NCBI GenBank assembly: GCA_025800125.1
Contig: JAOXSF010000164.1
Location: forward strand, 1 to 64,000
Origin: Marinobacterium sp.
GTDB lineage: Bacteria > Pseudomonadota > Gammaproteobacteria > Pseudomonadales > Balneatricaceae
Reading direction: 5' to 3'
Length of the DNA stretch: 64,000 bases
In this document: positions 35,105 to 43,844 of the stretch, one piece after another
Numbering within the stretch: position 1 is the first letter of the stretch
Layout of the letters: every line of letters begins with the position of its first letter
The notes under the pieces: generated by a model
Told to the model about the DNA's origin: nothing
Databases searched by the model: none
What the model saw: the letters and a program-made list of their open reading frames with translations, nothing else
Translations under genes and position numbers: made by a program

Positions 35105-36133
35105 TCAGAATCGGTAGCGGGCCTGAAGGTTGATAATGCGCGCTTTACTCGCGCCCTCAAACACACGGCTGTCATGCTGATACTGCAAGGCAAAGCTCCA
35201 GTGGCTGTCGGGCGCATAACGTAGCCCTGTATTATGGCGCAGAGCCTGTTGATTGCCGTCCTGGCGATCCGTTGAAAAATACAGGTTCTGCCAGAATAGC
35301 AGCCAGGTTTCGCGTGGGTTGCGCCAGTTCAGTTCGACAATACCGTTGAGTACATCGTTACCGGCATCATCGCCTATATCCAGTTGCGCATAGAGCCCCC
35401 AGAGGTTGTGATACCACTGAGCATCCAGCCCCAGTCGATTGCGCTCGGTGCGGTTGAGCTCAGCGTGATAGAACGCGATGCCGTAGACCTGATTATCATC
35501 GCGTGGGGTTCCCAAACGCCCGGCCCAGACAAAAGACCCCTGTTTGCGTTCTGCTTCCTGGCCACCGCCCAGGCTATAACTGACTTCATACTCCAGAGCA
35601 GGTAGTTCACCGTTGATGCTGGTGCCCCAGTCTGCTTTGACACCCAGATTACGGCCATGGCTGTAATTACGCAGAGTACCGTTAGTGTCGATAACATGTT
35701 CAAGGCCGTAGGGAATTTCAAAATGACCCAGTCGGAAATGTGGTGCTTGTGGGCCCAGCGCCGTCCAGTTGAAATTGACGATACGGTAGACCAGCTCGCT
35801 ATCATCCGGGCCATCAAAAAAACCGGGACGCATGATCAGGTTGTCGATGTGTGTCCAGTACAGTTGCACAACCAGCGTACCAATGTCGCCATCAGGGCGG
35901 CTGAACACTTTGTGAAGATCCAGCCCGGCAGTATGGGTATACCCGGTTTCATTGGCGTGGTCGAAGTGGCTGACCCGGCTGCTCAGATCGAGAGCCAGCC
36001 GCAGGTTGTCTGCCCAGCGGGCATCTGGAGTCAGCATTCCGTCGGCCTGACTATAGCCGGTCACTGTCAGTAACAGGCCGGCCAGCAGCAGGTGTCGGCC
36101 TGCATAAGCAGGTGTTGGGCAAACAGGGGGCAT
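35105..36133 (-). CDS. outer-membrane beta-barrel (porin-like) protein
   Basis: A 342-residue protein with an N-terminal signal (HLLLAGLLLTVTGYSQA) and a mature chain of alternating aromatic and polar strands. It ends in ...NLQARYRF, a terminal Phe typical of outer-membrane barrels. Segments such as GTLVVQLYWTHIDNL and NLGVKADWGTSINGELP fit phosphate-selective or general porins (OprO/OprP-like), but the substrate is not shown. The start at 36133 has TGGAG 9 bases upstream. It is the first gene of the operon with the exported protein and the two kinases, 12 bases before the next gene. Confidence 0.85.
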   Translation of the reverse strand: MPPVCPTPAYAGRHLLLAGLLLTVTGYSQADGMLTPDARWADNLRLALDLSSRVSHFDHANETGYTHTAGLDLHKVFSRPDGDIGTLVVQLYWTHIDNLIMRPGFFDGPDDSELVYRIVNFNWTALGPQAPHFRLGHFEIPYGLEHVIDTNGTLRNYSHGRNLGVKADWGTSINGELPALEYEVSYSLGGGQEAERKQGSFVWAGRLGTPRDDNQVYGIAFYHAELNRTERNRLGLDAQWYHNLWGLYAQLDIGDDAGNDVLNGIVELNWRNPRETWLLFWQNLYFSTDRQDGNQQALRHNTGLRYAPDSHWSFALQYQHDSRVFEGASKARIINLQARYRF

Positions 36134-36427
36134 TGTGTTGACTCCATCCATCGTGCTGTTCCGGTTAAAAAACCTTGTGCAAGTGTAGCGGGTTCTGCTC
36201 AAATTCACGGCTGGTGTTTCGATTTTGGCACATTTTATGCCACGTCTGTGCAGCTGCTTCATTGCACTGGGGCAAAGCTATGTCACAATATTTTTGTAAT
36301 ACGTACAATCGGCAATGGCTGCTTGCCCGGTGTGTCTATTACCCGGTGTATCTGTTGCGTCTGCTGACGATGATGAAAGGCGGCCTGTTTTGTGAGTAGA
36401 AAGCCTGTGCAGTTATACAAGTATCTG

Positions 36428-36512
36428 TCCAGTTACCATTGCCAGTTATAAGGCACCTGCCAGTTATAAGAGCACTTGCCAGTTATAAGAGCATCCGGCC
36501 AGTTATATATAG
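36428..36512. repeat. 18-20-bp degenerate tandem repeat
   Basis: The word GCCAGTTATA recurs at 36441, 36459, 36478 and 36498, with a weaker copy at 36428, giving unit lengths of 18, 19 and 20 bp. The array fills the space between the divergent porin and the small gene at 36528. The last copy is only about 20 bases from that start codon. The rest of the 394-bp gap (36134-36527) is AT-rich with no gene. Confidence 0.85.
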
Positions 36513-36527
36513 AGAGCCCGTTCTGTT

Positions 36528-36734
36528 ATGAAAAGCTATCTGTTTTCCACCGAAGATGATCGTGGTGGCGTTATTCTGTGTGATATTGATGAGTTTGAAG
36601 GCGCTGTGGAATATTTGCAGCAACGTTTCAAAGGTGTGGTGCGGGTTGAACAGGGCTATACCCTGTGGACTAAAGAAGAGGGCTTTGGCGAAATCCCCTA
36701 TAACCCGGAAACGGCGTTTGTCGCGCCGACCTAA
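36528..36734 (+). CDS. small acidic protein of unknown function
   Basis: A 68-residue frame beginning MKSYLFSTEDDRGGVILCDI. It is acidic, balanced in composition and probably folded (EFEGAVEYLQQRFKG, then LWTKEEGFGEIPYN). No family is recognised and there is only a weak GAGAG upstream, so expression is not certain. It precedes recC by 110 bases and could share its promoter. The overlapping +2 frame is a shadow. Confidence 0.55.
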   Translation: MKSYLFSTEDDRGGVILCDIDEFEGAVEYLQQRFKGVVRVEQGYTLWTKEEGFGEIPYNPETAFVAPT

Positions 36735-36844
36735 CCCTCCTTAACTGTCGCCTTCCTGAGCCGACGACTGCCCTGATGGTCTCTTCATCTTTGGGTTTGC
36801 GGTAAACTCCCTGCCTGTCTTTCAGGGAATCGGGAACCCCGCCC

Positions 36845-39800
36845 ATGCTTCATGTTTATCATTCCAATGCGCTGGACCTGCTCAAGGAACTGCTGGTTCA
36901 GCATATTCAGCGTCAACCGCTGAATGACCCTTTCGCTGCTGAAACTATTCTGGTGCAGAGCCCTGGTATGGCCCAGTGGCTCAAGCTGGAGCTGGCTGAT
37001 GCACTGGGCATCGCCGCCAGCCTGGAATTTCCGCTACCGGCTTCGTTTCTCTGGAAAACCTTTACTCAGGTACTGGATGGGGTGCCAGAGCGCTCGGCCT
37101 TTAACAAGGAGGCGATGGGTTGGAAGCTGATGACACTGTTGCCGCCATTGCTGGCACAGGAAGCGTTTGCCCCGTTGCAGAGCTACCTGGCTGATGACCC
37201 CCAGGGCGTCAAACGCTACCAGCTGTGTGCCAAAATTGCTGACGTGTTTGACGGTTATCTGATGTATCGCCCGCAGTGGGTGGAAGACTGGGAGCAAGGC
37301 GGTGCTATGGGCGCAGAGAGTCAGCCCTGGCAGCCGATTCTGTGGCGGGCGCTGTACCAGCGTACCGCTGAGCTGGGCCAGCCCCACTGGCACCGCGCCA
37401 ATATGTTGCAAGCTTTCATTGATGCGCTACGTAGCCCGGCCAGTGCTGCCCATGGTGCGGCAGCACTGCCTGAGCGGCTGTTTATTTTCGGTATCTCTGC
37501 ACTGCCAGAAAAAACCCTGGAAGCGCTGGAGATGCTGGCCCAGCGGTGTGAAATCCACCTGCTGGTGGGCAACCCCTGTCAGCACTATTGGGGTGATATT
37601 CTTGACCAGAAACAGCAGGCCCGGTTGCGCCGTTGGCTGAATAAACCCGGTGTCGAGCTGGACAGTTATTTTGATCACGGTAACCCGCTGCTGGCCTCTA
37701 TGGGCAAGTTGGGCCGTGATTATATCTATCTGTTGCAGGATAAATGCCCGCACGAGATCACCGCCTTTGTTGAGCCTGAAGGCGACCACCTGCTGGCAGC
37801 GATCCAGTCCGATATTCTGAATCTGCATGACCGCAGTCAGCAGAGCGCGCCAACCCTCTGGCAGCCGGATGACAGCTCGTTGCGCCTGCACAGTTGTCAC
37901 AGCCCGCTGCGGGAGATGGAGGTGTTGCAGGACCAGCTGCTGGCGATGTTTGAAGCTGACAGCACGCTCAGTCCTCGGGAGATCATTGTGATGATGCCCG
38001 ACGTCGCTGCCTATGCACCTTATATTGAAGCGGTATTTGGCAATGCCGAGCCGGGCCGACGTATTCCATACTCCATCTCTGACCGCTCATTGTCTCAGGA
38101 AAGCCCGCTGTTGCAGTGTCTGATCCGGCTGCTCAATCTGGCCGATAGCCGCCTGCCGGTCTCCGAAGTGCTTGAACTGCTGGAAGTGCCCGCTGTACTG
38201 CGGCGCTTTAACCTCAGTCAGAGCGACTTTGACCAGCTGCGCCACTGGATCAGCCAGGTGCAGATCCGCTGGGGGCTGGACAGTGAAAGCCGCAGTGCGC
38301 TGGAGTTGCCCGCTTTCAGCCAGAACAGCTGGCAGTTTGGTCTTGACCGTATGCTGGCCGGTTTTGCACTGGGCGATCAGCTGGCCCCCTGGCAGTCGAT
38401 TGCACCCTATGGCGATGTAGAGGGGCTGGATGCGGCACTGCTGGGCCAGCTGGCGGATTTTATTGACCTGCTGCGTGAGTGCCGGGCGTGGTTCCAGGGG
38501 GAAGCCAGTCTGAGTCAGTGGCAGCAGCGTATTAATAGCCTGCTGGAGCGTACTTTCAGCGCCGATGAAGAGGATGAACTGGCGCTGGATCAGGTGCGAA
38601 CGGTGCTGGAAAAGCTGGCCGAACAGCATAAAGATGCCGCCTTTGAGGAAACGCTGGATGCGGTGATCATCCGTGACTATATGACTGAAGCTTTGTCCAG
38701 TCAGCGCTCCAGCCAGCGTTTTATGATCGGTGCGGTTAACTTCTGTACCCTGATGCCGATGCGCTCGATCCCGTTCCGGGTGGTCTGCCTGGTGGGGATG
38801 AACGATGGTGTTTACCCGCGCACGGTGGCACCGGTCGGATTTGATCTGATTGCGACCAGTCGTGAAAAACAGCGCGGTGATCGTTCTCGTCGTGATGATG
38901 ACCGTTACCTGTTCCTGGAAGCGCTGATGGCGGCGCAGCAACGGCTTTATATCAGTTACATTGGCCGCGCAATTTCCGATAACCGCGAAAAAGTGCCATC
39001 GGTGCTGGTTAATGAGCTGCTGGATTACTGTGCCGATAGCTTTGTTGTTGATGGTTGTACGATTGACGGCAGTACGGTTAAAAAATCGGGTGAAAAGGAT
39101 CTGCGCAAGGCATTGCTAACCGAGCATCCGCTGACGGCGTTCAGTCCCCGCTATTTTATGGCGAACAGCCCGGCCTCAGGCCTGTTCAGTTATGCTGCTC
39201 AATGGCTGCCCGCTGCGGCGGCCCGTTTGCAGCCACAACCGTCGTTTATCTCCCGCGCGTTACCGGAAGAGATGCCAGAGCAACTGGAGCTGGACGAACT
39301 GCTGCGCTTCTACCAGAACCCGGTGCGTTACTTCTTCCGTGAAAAGCTGCGGGTCAGCTTTGATACCCCCGATGCCGACAGTGACGATGAAGAACCGTTC
39401 AGCGTTGCCGGGCTGGATGACTACCTGATCAAACAGCGTTATCTGCAGAGTGCTATCGCCTGCGAGCCACTGGAACCACTGGATGAGTTGCTGGTAGCTG
39501 AAGGTATTCTGCCGCTGGGCGTGGCCGGGCAGCAGCAGCTCAGCCGTCTGCGTACCGATGCCACTGATCTGGCGGCCAAATTGGCCCCTTGGTGTGAAGG
39601 CGAGCCGCAACGGCTGGAGGTACGCCTCGATCTGACCCTCAGCGTCGGTAAGTTGCAGCTGTCCGGTTGGCTGGATGGTATCTATGGTGGACGGCTGGTG
39701 CGCTGCCGGCCATCCCAGGTGCAGGGGCGTGACCGCCTCGCCTGCTGGTTGAATCATCTGGTGTACTGTGCGCTCTATCCGGTGTCGCCACAGACACCAA

Positions 39801-40150
39801 CCGTTTACCGGGGGTTGTCCGGGGCGGTGCTGTTTCAGCCACTCAATGCACTGGACGCGCAGCGTGAACTGACCGCTGTGTTGGAGCTGTGGCTGGAAGG
39901 CCGTCGCCGTCCACTGGCGTTTGACCCGGCCAGTGGCTGGGCCTGGCAGCAGGAGGATGACCCGGACACCGGTGCCAGCAAGGCGCGCCAGCGTTTTGAA
40001 GGGGGGTATCGTCAGCATGGTGTCTGTGAAGACCCCTATATCAGCCGGGTTTACCCGGAGTTTGACAGTTATCAGGAGCCTCTGGCGCTGTACAGCGAGC
40101 AGATCTTTACGCCGATGAAAGCTCATATGGAGGATCAGAACGATGACTGA
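36845..40150 (+). CDS. recC: exodeoxyribonuclease V subunit gamma
   Basis: Chi-recognising subunit of RecBCD, which processes double-strand breaks and degrades linear foreign DNA. The 1101-residue length is normal. The N terminus reads LHVYHSNALDLLKELL, then ILVQSPGMAQWLKLELA. NFCTLMPMRSIPFRVVCLVGMNDGVYPR and RSRRDDDRYLFLEALMAA are strongly conserved in RecC. The C-terminal inactive nuclease-like domain has the usual FYQNPVRYFFREKL motif. It overlaps recB by 8 bases. RecBCD also supplies DNA fragments for spacer capture in type I-E systems. Confidence 0.97.
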   Translation: MLHVYHSNALDLLKELLVQHIQRQPLNDPFAAETILVQSPGMAQWLKLELADALGIAASLEFPLPASFLWKTFTQVLDGVPERSAFNKEAMGWKLMTLLPPLLAQEAFAPLQSYLADDPQGVKRYQLCAKIADVFDGYLMYRPQWVEDWEQGGAMGAESQPWQPILWRALYQRTAELGQPHWHRANMLQAFIDALRSPASAAHGAAALPERLFIFGISALPEKTLEALEMLAQRCEIHLLVGNPCQHYWGDILDQKQQARLRRWLNKPGVELDSYFDHGNPLLASMGKLGRDYIYLLQDKCPHEITAFVEPEGDHLLAAIQSDILNLHDRSQQSAPTLWQPDDSSLRLHSCHSPLREMEVLQDQLLAMFEADSTLSPREIIVMMPDVAAYAPYIEAVFGNAEPGRRIPYSISDRSLSQESPLLQCLIRLLNLADSRLPVSEVLELLEVPAVLRRFNLSQSDFDQLRHWISQVQIRWGLDSESRSALELPAFSQNSWQFGLDRMLAGFALGDQLAPWQSIAPYGDVEGLDAALLGQLADFIDLLRECRAWFQGEASLSQWQQRINSLLERTFSADEEDELALDQVRTVLEKLAEQHKDAAFEETLDAVIIRDYMTEALSSQRSSQRFMIGAVNFCTLMPMRSIPFRVVCLVGMNDGVYPRTVAPVGFDLIATSREKQRGDRSRRDDDRYLFLEALMAAQQRLYISYIGRAISDNREKVPSVLVNELLDYCADSFVVDGCTIDGSTVKKSGEKDLRKALLTEHPLTAFSPRYFMANSPASGLFSYAAQWLPAAAARLQPQPSFISRALPEEMPEQLELDELLRFYQNPVRYFFREKLRVSFDTPDADSDDEEPFSVAGLDDYLIKQRYLQSAIACEPLEPLDELLVAEGILPLGVAGQQQLSRLRTDATDLAAKLAPWCEGEPQRLEVRLDLTLSVGKLQLSGWLDGIYGGRLVRCRPSQVQGRDRLACWLNHLVYCALYPVSPQTPTVYRGLSGAVLFQPLNALDAQRELTAVLELWLEGRRRPLAFDPASGWAWQQEDDPDTGASKARQRFEGGYRQHGVCEDPYISRVYPEFDSYQEPLALYSEQIFTPMKAHMEDQNDD

Positions 40151-43100
40151 TGCGATCCGGCTGGAACTGATGGAGTTCCCCCTGACTGACCTGCAACTGA
40201 TTGAAGCCAGTGCTGGTACGGGTAAGACTTTTACCATCGCCATCCTCTATCTGCGGCTATTGCTGGGGCTGTCGGATGTACAGGGACGGCCCGGTCTGCC
40301 GGATGAGCATGATCAGCAGGCGACACAGCTACCGCCGGGCCTGCTGCCGCAGGAAATCCTGGTGGTAACCTTTACCGAAGCGGCCACGGAAGAGCTGCGT
40401 GACCGTATCCGGCTGCGTATCGGTGAGATGCGCCGGGTCTGTCTGGCGGGTGAAAGTGATGATTCCATTCTGCAACAACTGCTGAATGCCTATCTGGAGC
40501 TGCGTGCCGATAGCGGCTTGAGTGAAGCTGAAATTTTGCAGCAGGCAGCCCGTACACTGGAAGATGCTGCCCGTTCCATGGATGAGGCGGCGATCTTCAC
40601 CATCCATGGTTTCTGTCAGCGTATGCTGCGCCAGCATGCCTTTGAAAGTGGCAGTCTGTTTGAGAGTGAACTGATCACCGACGACACCCCCTGGCTGCGA
40701 CTGGCGCTGCTTGATTTCTGGCGCAACCATCTTTATGCCATGCCTGAGGCGGTCAGCCAGCAGGTGTTACAGCTCTGGAAAACCCCGGATGAACTACTGG
40801 CCGAGATCCGTCCCTGGCTGCATACCCATGGTTTACAGATGACTCCGGCGTTACCAGAGATGGATCTGGAGGCTGCCATGGAAAGCTACAGTACCACGCT
40901 GGAGCAGATCCGCCAGGCCTGGTTAAGCTGCGATGAAGACATTGAGGCGCTGATTGCCAGCTCGGGTGTGAACAAGAACAGCTACCGGAAAACCTCAGTG
41001 CCGAAGTGGCTACAGGAGATTGGCGGCTGGCTTAAACGCGGCGGTGCGCCGGGTAAAAAGCTGATCGAAATACTGGAGAAGTTCCGTCAGTCTACGCTGA
41101 TGGAAAAGTCGAAAAAGAACCCGCCCCAGCTGGCGCTGTTTGCCCAGCTGGACAGCTTGCTGGATCAGCTGGCTGACAATGAAGTGCCGCTGCGGGAGTA
41201 TCTGTTGCAGAAGGCATGGCGCGAAGTGGGTCAGTCGCTGGCGCAGCATAAGGCAGAGCGCCGCCTGCTGGCGTTTGATGATCTGCTCAGCGGGCTGGCT
41301 AATGCCCTGCGCCAGGATGATCAGCAGCAGCTGGCCGAGGCGATCCGCCAGCAGTTCCCGGTGGCACTGATCGACGAATTCCAGGACACCGACCCGCAGC
41401 AGTTCTATATCTTCAATCGCCTCTATGCGGGCCAGCCTGGACGTGGACTGATTATGATCGGTGACCCGAAGCAGGCGATCTATGCCTTCCGTGGTGGCGA
41501 TATTTTCACTTATATCAGCGCCCGGCGTTCGGTTGCTCAGCCGCGTACCCTGGATACCAACTGGCGTTCTACCACAGCGATGATCAGCGCGGTGAATGCG
41601 GTCTTTGCCGGTTGCGAAAATCCATTTATCTACGATGAAGATATTCCCTTTCAGCCGGTACAGGCCGGTGGTAAAGCGGACAGTATTCCGCTGACACTGG
41701 GCGGCCAGCCGCTGCCAGCATTGCAGGTCTGGCAGGATGATGAACTCCATGGCCGGGGCAGCTACCGCAGCCGTTTTGCCGAGGCAACGGCGCTGGAAAT
41801 TGAACGCTTGCTGGCCGGTGCCCAGCTGGGTGAGCGGGCACTGGAGGCGGGCGAAATTGCGATTCTGGTACGTGACCGTAATGAAGCGCGGGCGGTGCGT
41901 GATGCGCTTGGTCAGCGTCGTATCGCTTCGGTGTACCTGAGTAACCGCGACAGTGTATTTAACAGCCAGGAAGCGCTGGATCTGTACCGCATTCTGCTGG
42001 CGGTGCAGGAACCCACCGATGAACGTGCCCTGCGTGCTGCGTTGGCCTGTCGTCTGCTGGGGATGAATGTTACCGAGCTGAACCTGCTTAATGAAAATGA
42101 GAACAACTGGGAAGCGGCGGTAGAGGAGTTCAGCGGTTATCGAGACTGCTGGCAGCGTCTGGGTGTATTGCCGATGCTGCACCGTTTGCTGCACTACCGG
42201 CAACTGGCGGTAAAGCTGCTGCAACAGATGGGCGGTGAGCGCCGCCTGACCGACCTGTTGCACCTGGGCGAGCTGTTACAGCAGGCCAGTACCGGTATTG
42301 AAGGGATGGCCGGGCTGCTGCGCTGGTTTACCGACCAGGTGATGTCCGATGATGGCGCAGGGGATGATCAGCTGTTGCGGCTGGAGAGTGATGCCAATCT
42401 GGTGACGGTGGTGACCATTCATAAATCCAAGGGGCTGGAGTACCCGGTGGTGTTCCTGCCGTTTGTAAGTGATTTTCGCGAAGCAAAAACCGGCTTCTAC
42501 CACGATAGCGAAACCCAGGCACCGGTCTGGGCGCTTGATAATAACGAAGATGCGGTAGCGGCGGCCGATGGTGAACGCCTGGCTGAGGAGTTGCGGCTGC
42601 TTTACGTTGGCTTGACCCGTGCGGTGTATCGCTGCTATATCGGTGCCACCGAGATTAAGGTGGGCAACTACCGTAAGAGTCAGCTGGCCCGTTCTGCGCT
42701 GGGCCATCTGCTGGGGGTTGCCAGTCAGCTATTACCGCAAGCACTGGATAAACTGGCTGCCAGTGAAGGTGTAGCCGTCAGCCCATTGCCAGAGTCCGGT
42801 GCAGATGGGCAACTGGACCTGCTTGGGATGGCTGAAGAGGAAGCACCGCAGCTGAATGCGGAGCAGTTTACCGGTCGTATCAACCGTGACTGGCGACTGT
42901 CCAGCTACTCAGCACTGGCTTATCACAGTAGTCATGGCGGTGGCCCGGCATTGCCACAGCCTGGCGTTGACCTTGAGGTAATGGATGAGGTCGCCCCGGT
43001 ACCTGCGCCAGAGCAGCCTGAACATACTATTTTCAGTTTCCCCCGTGGTGCCCGTGCTGGTACGTTTTTGCACAGCCTGTTTGAAGAGATCCCTTTTATG

Positions 43101-43844
43101 GCACCGGATACCCCGGAGGCTCAAGAGACCAAACGCCAGTTGCTGATCCGCAACGGTTACGGTGTCGAAGTACCCGAAGAAGCAGCAACAGCGATGGCCG
43201 AGGAAGAAGCACAGCCCTGGCTGGCGGTGATTGATCAGCTGATGGTGGATGTGCTGGAGGCTGATCTGCAGGGGATGCAGCTGGCACAGTTACAGGCGGC
43301 AGATATGCTGGTTGAGATGGAGTTTATGTTGCCGGTCAGCCGTTTGAATGCGCCGCGTCTGAATACATTGATTGAAGCCCATGACCCGCTATCAGCCCAG
43401 GCGACCTCGCCGCTGCAATTTGACCAGCTGCGCGGCATGTTAAAAGGCTTTATCGACCTGGTATTCCGGGTGGATGGTCGTTACTACATTGCCGACTACA
43501 AATCCAACCACCTGGGCGATAGCCTGGCGGATTACCACCCCCAGGCACTGGATGAAGCGATGCTGTCTCACCGTTATGACCTGCAGTACCAGCTGTACAG
43601 CCTGGCGCTGCATCGGCTGTTGCAGCAACGTTTGCCGGACTATGATCCGTCCCATCATCTGGGCGGGGTGTTCTATCTGTTTTTACGCGGTATGAAGGCG
43701 GGCGAACAGAACGGGGTGTTTTATCGTCCGGCCAATGTGGCGCTGGTGCAGGCGCTGGATGCGCTCTTTAAAGGGGATGAACAGCTTAAAGGGGAAAGCC
43801 CCTCCCTGGGGCAGGGGGCAATTACCGAGGAGACAGGCCAATGA
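40143..43844 (+). CDS. recB: exodeoxyribonuclease V subunit beta
   Basis: The 3'-5' helicase and nuclease of RecBCD, 1233 residues. Walker A is IEASAGTGKTFTIAILYLRL. LVVTFTEAATEELRDRIR, FTIHGFCQRMLRQHAFES, LIDEFQDTDPQQF and VVTIHKSKGLEYPVVFLPF are UvrD-type helicase motifs. The nuclease domain at the C terminus has YYIADYKSNHLG, with the catalytic Asp and Lys, and LQYQLYSLALHR. It overlaps recC by 8 bases and recD by ATGA. Confidence 0.97.
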   Translation: MTDAIRLELMEFPLTDLQLIEASAGTGKTFTIAILYLRLLLGLSDVQGRPGLPDEHDQQATQLPPGLLPQEILVVTFTEAATEELRDRIRLRIGEMRRVCLAGESDDSILQQLLNAYLELRADSGLSEAEILQQAARTLEDAARSMDEAAIFTIHGFCQRMLRQHAFESGSLFESELITDDTPWLRLALLDFWRNHLYAMPEAVSQQVLQLWKTPDELLAEIRPWLHTHGLQMTPALPEMDLEAAMESYSTTLEQIRQAWLSCDEDIEALIASSGVNKNSYRKTSVPKWLQEIGGWLKRGGAPGKKLIEILEKFRQSTLMEKSKKNPPQLALFAQLDSLLDQLADNEVPLREYLLQKAWREVGQSLAQHKAERRLLAFDDLLSGLANALRQDDQQQLAEAIRQQFPVALIDEFQDTDPQQFYIFNRLYAGQPGRGLIMIGDPKQAIYAFRGGDIFTYISARRSVAQPRTLDTNWRSTTAMISAVNAVFAGCENPFIYDEDIPFQPVQAGGKADSIPLTLGGQPLPALQVWQDDELHGRGSYRSRFAEATALEIERLLAGAQLGERALEAGEIAILVRDRNEARAVRDALGQRRIASVYLSNRDSVFNSQEALDLYRILLAVQEPTDERALRAALACRLLGMNVTELNLLNENENNWEAAVEEFSGYRDCWQRLGVLPMLHRLLHYRQLAVKLLQQMGGERRLTDLLHLGELLQQASTGIEGMAGLLRWFTDQVMSDDGAGDDQLLRLESDANLVTVVTIHKSKGLEYPVVFLPFVSDFREAKTGFYHDSETQAPVWALDNNEDAVAAADGERLAEELRLLYVGLTRAVYRCYIGATEIKVGNYRKSQLARSALGHLLGVASQLLPQALDKLAASEGVAVSPLPESGADGQLDLLGMAEEEAPQLNAEQFTGRINRDWRLSSYSALAYHSSHGGGPALPQPGVDLEVMDEVAPVPAPEQPEHTIFSFPRGARAGTFLHSLFEEIPFMAPDTPEAQETKRQLLIRNGYGVEVPEEAATAMAEEEAQPWLAVIDQLMVDVLEADLQGMQLAQLQAADMLVEMEFMLPVSRLNAPRLNTLIEAHDPLSAQATSPLQFDQLRGMLKGFIDLVFRVDGRYYIADYKSNHLGDSLADYHPQALDEAMLSHRYDLQYQLYSLALHRLLQQRLPDYDPSHHLGGVFYLFLRGMKAGEQNGVFYRPANVALVQALDALFKGDEQLKGESPSLGQGAITEETGQ

